From NCBI GenBank assembly GCA_954871525.1, contig OX940870.1, positions 18,135,501 through 18,199,500 on the forward strand: a stretch of 64,000 nucleotides of DNA, read 5' to 3'. Position numbers and translations under genes: made by a program. Position 1 is the first letter of the stretch. Each line of letters starts with the position of its first letter. Positions 53,120-64,000 of this stretch are shown piece by piece. The notes under the pieces are model-generated. The model saw only the letters and a program-made list of their open reading frames with translations, was not told the DNA's origin and did not search any database. Source of the DNA: Parietaria judaica. Lineage: Eukaryota > Streptophyta > Magnoliopsida > Rosales > Urticaceae.

Positions 53120-54196
53120 AACAACCCTAATTAAACAATATTTTAAACAAAAAATTAACTTCAAATTCTTAGTAATGTGTATTTATACCACATTTAATTA
53201 TTTTAATCCATAAATCGCGAAGCACTATCTCTTAGTTTCAATATCAAGCATTTAACGGGTTAAAATCATTACAGAAAAGTGTTAAAAATTAGTTTTCTTA
53301 CCAGAGCAAATACGATGCGTTCAGGATAAAATTTCAGTTGCTAGACCTTTATTTAGGTGATATTATTACAAATTGGGTTATTTTTGGCATTAAAAGTATT
53401 TGACGCTCTCCAAAAACCTTGTTTCACCAATTAATGCGTGCACCAAAAAAAACTGAGTCTTTTTCCCATTTTACGCAAAACAACCCTAATTAAACGATAT
53501 TTTAAACAAAAAATGAACTTCAAATTCTTAGTAATGTGTATTTATACCACATTTAATTATTTTAATCCCTAAATCACGAAGCACTATCTCTTAGTTTCAA
53601 TACCAAGCATTTAACGGGTTAAAATAATTACCGAAAAGGGTTAAAAATTGGTTTTCTTACCAGAGCAAATCCGATGCGTTCACGATGAAATTTCAGTTGC
53701 TAGACCTTTATTTGGGTGGTATTATTACAGATTAGGTTATTTTTGGCATTAAAAGTATTTGACACTCTCCAAAGACACTGTTTCACCTATTAATGCGTGC
53801 TCCAAAAAAAATCCAGTCTTTTTCTCATTTTACGCAAAACAACCCTAATTAAACGATATTTTAAACAAAAAATGAACTTCAAATTCTTAGTTATGTGTAT
53901 TTATATCACATTTACTTATTTTAATCCCTATATCGCGAAGCACCATCTCGTAGTTTCAATACCAAGCATTTAACGGGTTAAAATAATAACCGAAAAGGGT
54001 TAAAAATTGATTTTATTACGAGAGCAAATACGATGTGTTCATGATGAAATTTCAGTTGCTAGACCTTTATTTGGGTGGTATTGTTACAGATTGGGTTATT
54101 TTTTGCATTAAAAGTATTTGACGCTCTACAGAAACCCTGTTTCACCAATTTATGCGTGCTCCAAAAAAAACTGAGTCTTTTTCCCATTTTACGCAT
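53120..54196. repeat. J-K-Fx units of the hexamer domain, displaced copy
   Basis: Unit starts are 53120 (J), 53479 (K) and 53838 (Fx). The unit before it ends Fx-like, so the order Fx-J-K-Fx of the 41.6-44.9 kb domain is kept about 11 kb away. J here has ACCAGAGC in place of ACGAGAGC. The final Fx has AATTGATTTTATTACGAG, a private variant. Confidence 0.85.
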
Positions 54197-57065
54197 AACA
54201 ACCCTAATTAAACGATATTTTAAACAAAAAATGAACTTCAAATTCTTAGTAATGTGTATTTATACCGCATTTAATTATTTTAATCCCTAAATCGCGAAGC
54301 ACTATCTCTTAGTTTCAATATCAAGCATTTAACGGGTTAAAATCATTACAGAAAAGTGTTAAAAATTAGTTTTCTTACGAGAGCAAATACGATGCGTTCA
54401 TGATAAAATTTCAGTTGCTAGACCTTTATTTGGGTGATATTATTACAAATTGGGTTATTTTTGGCATTAAAAGTATTTGACGCTCTCCAAAAACCCTATT
54501 TCACCAATTAATGCGTGCTCCAAAAAAACTTAGTCTTTTTCCCATTTTACGCAAAACAACCATAATTAAACGATATTTTAAACAAAAAAATGAACTTCAA
54601 ATTCTTTGTAATGTGTATTTATATCACATTTACTTATTTTAATCCCTATATCGCGAAGCACTATCTCGTAGTTTCGATACCAAGCATTTAACGGGTTTAA
54701 ATAATTACCGAAAAGGGTTAAAAATTGGTTTTCTTACGAGAGCAAATACGATGCGTTCATGATAAAATTTCAGTTGCTAGACCTTTCTTTGGGTGGTATT
54801 ATTACAGGTTGGGTTATTTTTGGCATTAAAAGTATTTGACGCTCTCCAAAAACCTTGTATCACCAATTTATGCGTGCTCCATAAAAAACTTAGTCTTTTT
54901 CCCATTTTACGCAAAACAACCCTAATTAAACGATATTTTAAACAAAAAAGAACTTCAAATTCTTAGTAATGTGTATTTATACCATATTTAATTATTTTAA
55001 TCCCTAAATCGCGAAACACTATCTCTTAGTTTCAATACCAAGCATTTAACGCGTTAAAATAATTACCGAAAAGGGTTAAAAATTTGTTATCTTACGAGAG
55101 CAAATACGATGCGTTCATGATGAAATTTCAGTTGCTAGACCTTTATTTAAATGGTATTATTAAAAATTGGGTTATTTTTTGCATTAAAAGTATTTGACGC
55201 TCAACAGAAATCCTATTTCACCAATTTATGCGTGCTCCAAAAAAAACTGAGTCTTTTTCCCATTTTACGCATAACAACCCTAATTAAACGATATTTTAAA
55301 CAAAAAATGAACTTCAAATTCTTTGTAATGTGTATTTATACCACATTTAATTATTTTAATCCCTAAATCGCGAAGCACTATCTCTTAGTTTCAATACCAA
55401 GCATTTAACGGGTTAAAATCATTACAGAAAAGTGTTAAAAATTAGTTTTCTTACAAGAGCAAATACGATGCGTTCATTATGAAATTTCAGTTGCTAAACC
55501 TTTATTTGGGTGATATTATTACAAATTGGGTTATTTTTGGCATTAAAAGTATTTGACGCTCTCCAAAAACCCTGTTTCAAAAATTAATGCGTGCTCCAAA
55601 AAAAATAGAGTCTTTTTCCTATTTTACGCAAAACAACCCTAATTAAACGATATTTTAAACAAAAAAGAACTTCAAATTCTTAGTAATGTGCATTTATACG
55701 ACATTTAATTATTTTAATCCCTAAATCGCGAAGCACTATCTCTTAGTTTCAATACCAAGCATTTAACGGGTTAAAATAATTACCGAAAAGGGTTAAAAAT
55801 TGTTTTTCTTACGAGAGCAAATACGATACGTTCATGATGAAATTTCAGTTGCTAGACCTTTATTTGAATGTTATTATTAAAAATTGGGTTATTTTTTGCA
55901 TTAAAAGTATTTGACGCTGTACAGAAACCCTGTTTCACCAATTTATGCGTGCTCCAAAAAAAACTGAGTCTTTTTCCCATTTTACGCATAACAACCCTAA
56001 TTAAACGATATTTTAAACAAAAAATGAACTTCAAATTCTTAGTAATGTGTATTTATACCACATTTAATTATTTTAATCTCTAAATCGCGAAGCACTATCT
56101 CTTAGTTTCAATACCAAGCATTTAACGGGTTAAAATAAATACAGAAAAGTGTTAAAAATTAGTTTTCTTACGAGAGCAAATACGATGCGTTCTTGATGAA
56201 ATTTCAGTTGCTAAACCTTTATTTGGGTGATATTATTACAAATTGGGTTATTTTTTTCATTAAAAGTATTTGATGCTCTGCAAAAACCTTGTTTCACCAA
56301 TTTATGGGTGCTCCAAAAAAAACTGAGTCTTTTTCCCATTTTACGCAAAACAACCCTAATAAAACGATATTTTAAACAAAAAATGAACTTCAAATTCTTA
56401 GTAATGTGTATTTATACCACATTTAATTATTTTAATCCCTAAATCGCGAAGTACTATCTCTTAGTTTCAATACCAAGCATTTACCGGGTTAAAATAATTA
56501 CCGAAAAGGGTTAAAAATTAGTTTTCTTACGAGAGCAAATACGATGCGTTCATGATGAAATTTCAGTTGCTAGACCTTTATTTGGTTGGTATTATTACAG
56601 ATTTGGTTATTTTTGGCATTAAAAGTATTTGACGCTCTACAGAAACCCTGTTTCAGCAATTTATGCGTGCTCCAAAAAAACTGAGTCTTTTTCCTATTTT
56701 AAGCATAACAACCCTAATTAAACGATATTTTACACAAAAAATGAACTTCAAATTCTTAGTAATGTGTATTTATACCACATTTAATTATTTTAATCCCTAA
56801 ATCACGAAGCACTATCTCTTAGTTTCAATACCAAGCATTTATCGGGTTAAAATCATTAGCGAAAAGTGTTAAATATTAGTTTTCTTACGAGAGCAAATAC
56901 GATGCGTTCATGATGAAATTTCAGTTGCTAGACCTTTATTTGGTTGGTATTATTAAAAATTGGGTTATTTTTTGCATTAAAAGTATTTGACGCTATGTAG
57001 AAAACCTGTTTCACCAATTAATGCGTGCTCCATAAAAAAGTCAGTCTTTTTCTCATTTTACGCAA
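54197..57065. repeat. Diverged units without a clear higher-order repeat
   Basis: Unit starts are 54197, 54555, 54915, 55273, 55632, 55990, 56349 and 56707. The first stretch, to about 54,842, duplicates 47,310-48,030 at a 6,812-bp offset. After that, units differ from neighbours at many scattered sites (GAATGTTATTATTAAAAATTGG near 55,866, GGTTGGTATT near 56,585 and 56,943, TTATGGGTGCTCC near 56,302). The unit at 56,707 has TTTTACACAAAAAATG and GTTAAATATTAG, which link it to the trimer domain after 58 kb. Higher private divergence suggests older material that escaped recent homogenisation. Confidence 0.85.
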
Positions 57066-57739
57066 AACAACCCTAATTAAACGATATTTTAAACAAAAAA
57101 TGAACTTCAAATTCTTAGTAATGTGTATTTATATCACATTTACTTTTTTTAATCCCTATATTGCGAAGCACCATCTCGTAGTTTCAATACCAAGCATATA
57201 ACGGGTGAAAATAATTCTTGAAAAGGGTTAAAAATTGGTTTTTTTACGAGAGCAAATACGATGCGTTCATGATGAAATTTCAAGTGCTAGACCTTCATTT
57301 GGGTGGTATTATTACAGATTGGGTAATTTTTTGCATTAAAAGTATTTGACGCTCTACAGAAACCCTGTTTCACCAATTTATGTGTGCTCAAATAAAAACT
57401 GAACGATATTTTAAACAAAAAATGAACTTAAAATTCTTATTAATGTGTATATATACCACATTTAATTATTTTAATCCCTAAATCGTTAAGCACTATCTCT
57501 TAGTTTCAATACCAAGCATTTAACGGGTTTGAATCATTACCGGGTTAAAAATTATTTTTCTTACGAGAGCAAATACGATGCGTTCATGATGAAATTTCAG
57601 TTGCTAGACCTTTATTTGTGTGATATTATTACAAATTAGGCTATTTTTGGCATTAAAAGTATTTTACGCTCACCAACAATCCTGTTTCACCTATTAATGC
57701 ATGGTCCAAAAAACTGAGTCTTTTTCTCATTTTACGCAA
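57066..57739. repeat. Two units fused by deletions (674 bp in place of ~718)
   Basis: At about 57,400 AATAAAAACTGA runs directly into ACGATATTTTAAAC, so about 36 bp including the AACAACC landmark are gone. A second small loss near 57,540 changes the usual GAAAAGGGTTAAAAATT to CCGGGTTAAAAATT, which removes the GAAAA between the two GGGTTAAAA-like copies. The unit also has GGGTTTGAATC in place of GGGTTAAAATC. This is the second of the two places where the AACAACC landmark is missing. Confidence 0.85.
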
Positions 57740-60700
57740 AACAACCCTAATTAAACGATATTTTAAACAAAAAAGAACTTCAAATTCTTAGTAATGTGCA
57801 TTTATACGACATTTAATTATTTTAATCCCTAAATCGCGAAGCACTATCTCTTAGTTTCAATACCAAGCATTTAACGGGTTAAAATAATTACCGAAAAGTG
57901 TTAAAAATTAGTTTTCTTACGAGAGCAAATACGATGCGTTCATGATGAAATTTCAGTTGCTAGACCTTTATTTGGGTGATATTATTACAAATTGGGTTAG
58001 TTTTGGCATTAAAAGTATTTGACGCTCTCCAAAAACCCTCTTTCAACAATTAATGCGTGCTCCAAAAAAACCTGAGTCTTTTTCCCATTTTACGCAAAAC
58101 AACCCTAATTAAACGATATTTTAAACAAAAAATGAACTTCAAATTCTTAGTAATGTGTATTTATACCACATTTACTTATTTTAATCCCTATATCGCGAAG
58201 CACTATCTCGTAGTTTCAATACCAAGCATTTAACAGGTTAAAATAATTACTGAAAAGGGTTAAAAATTGGTTTTCTTACGAGAGCAAATACGATGCGTTC
58301 ATGATGAAATTTTAGTTGCTAGACCTTTATTTGGGTGATATTATTACAAATTGGGTTATTTTTGGCATTAAAAGTATTTGACGCTCTCCAAAAACCTTGT
58401 TTCGCCAATTAATGCGTCCTCCAAAAACAACGGAGTCTTTTTCCCATTTTACGCAAAACAACCCTAATTAAACGATATTTTAAAAAAAATGAACTATAAA
58501 CTCTTAGTAATGTGTATTTATACCACATTTACTCATTTTAATCCCTATATCGCGAAGCACTATCTCGTAGTTTCAATACCAAGCATTTAACGGGTTAAAA
58601 TAATTACCGAAAAGGGTTAAAAATTGGTTTTCTTACAAGAGCAAATACGATGCGTTCATGATGAAATTTCAGTTGCTAGACCTTTATTTGGGTGGTATTA
58701 TTACAGATTGGGTTATTTTTGGCATTAAAAGTATTTGACGCTCTACAGAAACCCTGTTTCACCAATTTATGCGTGCTCCAAAAAAACTGAGTCTTTTTCC
58801 TATTTTACGCATAACAACCCTAATTAAACGATATTTTACACAAAAAATGAACTTCAAATTCTTAGTAATGTGTATTTATACCAGATTTAATTATTTTAAT
58901 CCCTAAATCGCGAAGCACTATCTCTTAGTTTCAATACCAAGCATTTATCGGGTTAAAATAATTACCGAAAAGTGTTAAAAATTAGTTTTCTTACGAGAGC
59001 AAATACGATGCGTTCATGATGAAATTTCAGTTGCTAGACCTTTATTTGGGTGATATTATTACAAATTGGGTTATTTTTGGCATTAAAAGTATTTGACGCT
59101 CTCCAAAAACCCTCTTTCAACAATTAATGCGTGCTCCAAAAAAACCTGAGTCTTTTTCCCATTTTACGCAAAACAACCCTAATTAAACGATATTTTAAAC
59201 AAAAAATGAACTTCAAATTCTTAGTAATGTGTATTTATACCACATTTACTTATTTTAATCCCTATATCGCGAAGCACTATCTCGTAGTTTCAATACCAAG
59301 CATTTAACAGGTTAAAATAATTACTGAAAAGGGTTAAAAATTGGTTTTCTTACGAGAGCAAATACGATGCGTTCATGATGAAATTTCAGTTGCTAGACCT
59401 TTATTTGGGTGATATTATTACAAATTGGGTTATTTTTTGCATTAAAAGTATTTGACGCTCTCCAAAAACCTTGTTTCGCCAATTAATGCGTCCTCCAAAA
59501 ACAACGGAGTCTTTTTCCCATTTTACGCAAAACAACCCTAATTAAACGATATTTAAAAAAAAATGAACTATAAACTCTTAGTAATGTTTATTTATACCAC
59601 ATTTACTCATTTTAATCCCTATATCGCGAAGCACTATCTCGTAGTTTCAATACCAAGCATTTAACGGGTTAAAATAATTACCGAAAAGGGTTAAAAATTG
59701 GTTTTCTTACAAGAGCAAATACGATGCGTTCATGATGAAATTTCAGTTGCTAGACCTTTATTTGGGTGGTATTATTACAGATTGGGTTATTTTTGGCATT
59801 AAAAGTATTTGACGCTCTACAGAAACCCTGTTTCACCAATTTATGCGTGCTCCAAAAAAACTGAGTCTTTTTCCTATTTTACGCATAACAACCCTAATTA
59901 AACGATATTTTACACAAAAAATGAACTTCAAATTCTTAGTAATGTGTATTTATACCAGATTTAATTATTTTAATCCCTAAATCGCGAAGCACTATCTCTT
60001 AGTTTCAATACCAAGCATTTATCGGGTTAAAATAATTACCGAAAAGTGTTAAAAATTAGTTTTCTTACGAGAGCAAATACGATGCGTTCATGATGAAATT
60101 TCAGTTACCAGACCTTTATTTGGGTGATATTATTACAAATTGGGTTATTTTTGGCATTGAAAGTATTTGACGCTCTCCAAAAACCCTCTTTCAACAATTA
60201 ATGCGTGCTCCAAAAAAACCTGAGTCTTTTTCCCATTTTACGCAAAACAACCCTAATTAAACGATATTTTAAACAAAAAATGAACTTCAAATTCTTAGTA
60301 ATGTGTATTTATACCACATTTACTTATTTTAATCCCTATATCGCGAAGCACTATCGAGTAGTTTCAATACCAAGCATTTAACAGGTTAAAATAATTACTG
60401 AAAAGGGTTAAAAATTGGTTTTCTTACGAGAGCTAATACGATGCGTTCATGATGAAATTTCAGTTGCTAGACCTTTATTTGGGTGATATTATTACAAATT
60501 TGTTTTATTTTTGGCATTAAAAGTATTTGACGCTCTCCAAAAACCTTGTTTCACCAATTAATGCGTCCTCCAAAAACAACGGAGTCTTTTTTCCCATTTT
60601 ACGCAAAACAACCCTAATTAAACGATATTTTAAAAAAAAATGAACTATAAACTCTTAGTAATGTGTATTTATACCACATTTACTCATTTTAATCCCTATA

Positions 60701-63700
60701 TCGCGAAGCACTATCTCGTAGTTTCAATACCAAGCATTTAACGGGTTAAAATAATTACCGAAAAGGGTTAAAAATTGGTTTTCTTACAAGAGCAAATACG
60801 ATGCGTTCATGATGAAATTTCAGTTGCTAGACCTTTATTTGGGTGATATTATTACAAATTGGGTTATTTTTTGCATTAAAAGTATTTGACGCTCTCCAAA
60901 AACCTTGTTTCGCCAATTAATGCGTCCTCCAAAAACAACGGAGTCTTTTTCCCATTTTACGCAAAACAACCCTAATTAAACGATATTTAAAAAAAAATGA
61001 ACTATAAACTCTTAGTAATGTGTATTTATACCACATTTACTCATTTTAATCCCTATATCGCGAAGCACTATCTCGTAGTTTCAATACCAAGCATTTAACG
61101 GGTTAAAATAATTACCGAAAAGGGTTAAAAATTGGTTTTCTTACAAGAGCAAATACGATGCGTTCATGATGAAATTTCACTTGCTAGACCTTTATTTGGG
61201 TGGTATTATTACAGATTGGATTATTTTTGGCATTAAAAGTATTTGACGCTCTACAGAAACCCTGTTTCACCAATTTATGCGTGCTCCAAAAAAACTGAGT
61301 CTTTTTCCTATTTTACGCATAACAACCCTAATTAAACGATATTTTACACAAAAAATGAACTTCAAATTCTTAGTAATGTGTATTTATACCAGATTTAATT
61401 ATTTTAATCCCTAAATCGCGAAGCACTATCTCTTAGTTTCAATACCAAGCATTTATCGGGTTAAAATAATTACCGAAAAGTGTTAAAAATTAGTTTTCTT
61501 ACGAGAGCAAATACGATGCGTTCATGATGAAATTTCAGTTGCTAGACCTTTATTTGGGTGATATTATTACAAATTGGGTTAGTTTTGGCATTAAAAGTAT
61601 TTGACGCTCTCCAAAAACCCTCTTTCAACAATTAATGCGTGCTCCAAAAAAACCTGAGTCTTTTTCCCATTTTACGCAAAACAACCCTAATTAAACGATA
61701 TTTTAAACAAAAAATGAACTTCAAATTCTTAGTAATGTGTATTTATACCACATTTACTTATTTTAATCCCTATATCGCGAAGCATTATCGAGTAGTTTCA
61801 ATACCAAGCATTTAACAGGTTAAAATAATTACTGAAAAGGGTTAAAAATTGGTTTTCTTACGAGAGCTAATACGATGCGTTCATGATGAAATTTCAGTTG
61901 CTAGACCTTTATTTGGGTGATATTATTACAAATTTGTTTTATTTTTGGCATTAAAAGTATTTGACGCTCTCCAAAAACCTTGTTTCACCAATTAATGCGT
62001 CCTCCAAAAACAACGGAGTCTTTTTTCCCATTTTACGCAAAACAACCCTAATTAAACGATATTTTAAAAAAAAATGAACTATAAACTCTTAGTAATGTGT
62101 ATTTATACCACATTTACTCATTTTAATCCCTATATCGCGAAGCACTATCTCGTAGTTTCAATACCAAGCATTTAACGGGTTAAAATAATTACCGAAAAGG
62201 GTTAAAAATTGGTTTTCTTACAAGAGCAAATACGATGCGTTCATGATGAAATTTCAGTTGCTAGACCTTTATTTGGGTGGTATTATTACAGATTGGGTTA
62301 TTTTTGGCATTAAAAGTATTTGACGCTCTACAGAAACCCTGTTTCACCAATTTATGCGTGCTCCAAAAAAACTGAGTCTTTTTCCTATTTTACGCATAAC
62401 AACCCTAATTAAACGATATTTTACACAAAAAATGAACTTCAAATTCTTAGTAATGTGTATTTATACCAGATTTAATTATTTTAATCCCTAAATCGCGAAG
62501 CACTATCTCTTAGTTTCAATACCAAGCATTTATCGGGTTAAAATCATTAGCGAAAAGTGTTAAATATTAGTTTTCATACGAGAGCAAATACGATGCGTTC
62601 ATGATGAAATTTCAGTTGCTAGACCTTTATTTGGGTGATATTATTACAAATTGGGTTAGTTTTGGCATTAAAAGTATTTGACGCTCTCCAAAAACCCTCT
62701 TTCAACAATTAATGCGTGCTCCAAAAAAACCTGAGTCTTTTTCCCATTTTACGCAAAACAACCCTAATTAAACGATATTTTAAACAAAAAATGAACTTCA
62801 AATTCTTAGTAATGTGTATTTATACCACATTTACTTATTTTAATCCCTATATCGCGAAGCACTATCGAGTAGTTTCAATACCAAGCATTTAACAGGTTAA
62901 AATAATTACTGAAAAGGGTTAAAAATTGGTTTTCTTACGAGAGCAAATACGATGCGTTCATGATGAAATTTCAGTTGCTAGACCTTTATTTGGGTGATAT
63001 TATTACAAATTTGTTTTATTTTTGGCATTAAAAGTATTTGACGCTCTCCAAAAACCTTGTTTCACCAATTAATGCGTCCTCCAAAAACAACGGAGTCTTT
63101 TTTCCCATTTTACGCAAAACAACCCTAATTAAACGATATTTTAAAAAAAAATGAACTATAAACTCTTAGTAATGTGTATTTATACCACATTTACTCATTT
63201 TAATCCCTATATCGCGAAGCACTATCTCGTAGTTTCAGTACCAAGCATTTAACGGGTTAAAATAATTACCGAAAAGGGTTAAAAATTGGTTTTCTTACAA
63301 GAGCAAATACGATGCGTTCATGATGAAATTTCAGTTGCTAGACCTTTATTTGGGTGGTATTATTACAGATTGGGTTATTTTTGGCATTAAAAGTATTTGA
63401 CGCTCTACAGAAACCCTGTTTCACCAATTTATGCGTGCTCCAAAAAAACTGAGTCTTTTTCCTATTTTACGCATAACAACCCTAATTAAACGATATTTTA
63501 CACAAAAAATGAACTTCAAATTCTTAGTAATGTGTATTTATACCAGATTTAATTATTTTAATCCCTAAATCGCGAAGCACTATCTCTTAGTTTCAATACC
63601 AAGCATTTATCGGGTTAAAATCATTAGCGAAAAGTGTTAAATATTAGTTTTCATACGAGAGCAAATACGATGCGTTCATGATGAAATTTCAGTTGCTAGA

Positions 63701-64000
63701 CCTTTATTTGGGTGATATTATTACAAATTGGGTTAGTTTTGGCATTAAAAGTATTTGACGCTCTCCAAAAACCCTCTTTCAACAATTAATGCGTGCTCCA
63801 AAAAAACCTGAGTCTTTTTCCCATTTTACGCAAAACAACCCTAATTAAACGATATTTTAAACAAAAAATGAACTTCAAATTCTTAGTAATGTGTATTTAT
63901 ACCACATTTACTTATTTTAATCCCTATATCGCGAAGCACTATCTCGTAGTTTCAATACCAAGCATTTAACAGGTTAAAATAATTACCGAAAAGGGTTAAA
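57740..64000. repeat. Trimeric higher-order repeat Q-R-P (1,074-1,077 bp), running off the window
   Basis: Unit starts are 57740 (P), 58098, 58457, 58813, 59172, 59531, 59887, 60246, 60607, 60965, 61321, 61680, 62041, 62398, 62757, 63118, 63475 and 63834 (partial Q). Q has GCGTCCTCCAAAAACAACGG, R has CTTACAAGAGCAAATACG with CTCTACAG, and P has CCCTCTTTCAACAATTAATG. Units after Q begin with AAAAATGAACTATAAACTC, and units after R have TTTTACACAAAAAATG. Trimers are 58,098-59,171, 59,172-60,245, 61,680-62,756 and 62,757-63,833; the interval 60,246-61,679 is a tetramer with two Q units. Later copies carry ATCGAGTAGTTTC and AAATTTGTTTTATTTTTGG, which separates them from the earlier ones. Confidence 0.94.
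60246..61679. repeat. Four-unit variant with two consecutive Q units
   Basis: The order here is Q-Q-R-P (1,434 bp). The first Q is of the later kind (AAATTTGTTTTATT, CACCAATTAATGCGTCC, an extra T in GAGTCTTTTTTCCC). The second is of the earlier kind (AAATTGGGTTATT, CGCCAATTAATGCGTCC). The extra unit sits next to the change from the earlier to the later trimer sub-type, so it probably records the unequal exchange between them. Confidence 0.85.

Larger units (their letters stand above)
1..64000. repeat. AT-rich satellite array, ~359-bp monomer, ~180 head-to-tail copies
   Basis: Every 356-361 bp the string AACAACC recurs, followed by AATTAAACGATATTTTAAAC or close variants; intact spacings are almost all 356, 358, 359 or 360. 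All copies have the same orientation and no non-satellite base stretch was seen anywhere, including at the two window edges, so the array continues on both sides. Constant landmarks in each unit, in order, are AACAACCCTAATTAAACGAT, TTAGTAATGTGTATTTATA, CGCGAAGCAC, TTAACGGGTTAA, GAAAAGGGTTAAAAATT, TTCTTACGAGAGCAAATACG, CAGTTGCTAGACCTTTATTT, CATTAAAAGTATTTGACGCT and GAGTCTTTTTCCCATTTTAC. The unit length is close to two nucleosome repeats, a common satellite size. A centromeric, pericentromeric or subtelomeric location is an inference. Species and family are not identifiable by eye. Confidence 0.98.

Noticed and set aside
589..56442. Many open frames of 60-85 codons on both strands, repeated in most units
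   Set aside because: They recur because the monomer recurs. Forward and reverse frames overlap over the same bases, A-run length changes break the frame between otherwise equal C units (only the copy near 8,223 with an extra A keeps the forward frame), and the 359-bp unit cannot be read through. No ribosome-binding, codon-bias or domain signal was seen.
1..64000. CRISPR array
   Set aside because: The units are ~359 bp and nearly identical along their whole length; there are no short repeats separated by unique spacers.
1..64000. Known Drosophila 359-bp satellite
   Set aside because: The length is similar, but the sequence does not resemble the 1.688 family as I remember it. A database search would settle it.
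1..64000. Promoters or terminators from TATA-like and T-rich strings
   Set aside because: At about 69% A+T such strings are expected by chance and occur in every unit; no supporting context.

Overview
The whole 64 kb window is one uninterrupted tandem satellite array. I see no protein-coding gene, RNA gene, transposon, CRISPR array or unique sequence in it. The repeat unit is about 359 bp (356-361 bp when intact) and AT-rich: a hand count of the first 360 bases gives about 31% G+C. About 180 units follow each other head to tail, all in the same orientation. I placed them by the conserved string AACAACC near the middle of each unit: 178 units carry it and two have lost it by deletion. A unit of about two nucleosome lengths, multi-kilobase higher-order repeats (HORs) and the absence of genes point to centromeric, pericentromeric or subtelomeric heterochromatin of a eukaryote. 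360-bp AT-rich satellites are common in insects and plants; I cannot name the species or the satellite family from sequence alone.

Layout, with unit types named by me. (1) 1-13,633: units A, B, C, C2 and D in irregular order, then a pentamer D-B-A-C-C2 (1,793 bp, two copies), then an octamer of 2,867 bp that includes chimeric monomers. (2) 13,634-30,478: a trimer A2-D2-B2 of 1,074-1,078 bp in two sub-types, interrupted by a 2,864/2,867-bp octamer present twice. (3) 30,479-34,098: a scrambled junction with several deleted or truncated units. (4) 34,099-47,742: a hexamer F-G-H-I-J-K (2,153 bp, three copies) and two different trimers derived from it (1,077 and 1,076 bp). (5) 47,743-54,196: a mosaic that repeats material from the junction and from the hexamer domain, with another 2,867-bp octamer. 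(6) 54,197-58,097: diverged single units, one pair fused by deletion. (7) 58,098-64,000: a trimer Q-R-P of 1,074-1,077 bp with one extra Q, running off the end of the window.

The same three unit classes in the same cyclic order appear to underlie all domains: X (CTCTACAG with CATAAC), then Y (CTCCAAAAAC with CCAATTAATG), then Z (often CCTATTAATG with TCTCATTTT). This suggests one ancestral trimer that was diversified, duplicated and recombined locally. The main scientific content is therefore the recombination history: HOR switching by unequal crossover, a short gene-conversion tract between domains, recurrent eight-unit duplications, microhomology deletions, and a conserved dyad/direct-repeat motif that could be a protein-binding site.

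Limits: all comparisons were made by eye. Identity values, an exact HOR phylogeny and the family name need computation. Short open frames of 60-85 codons occur in many units on both strands, but they look like by-products of repetition, not genes.
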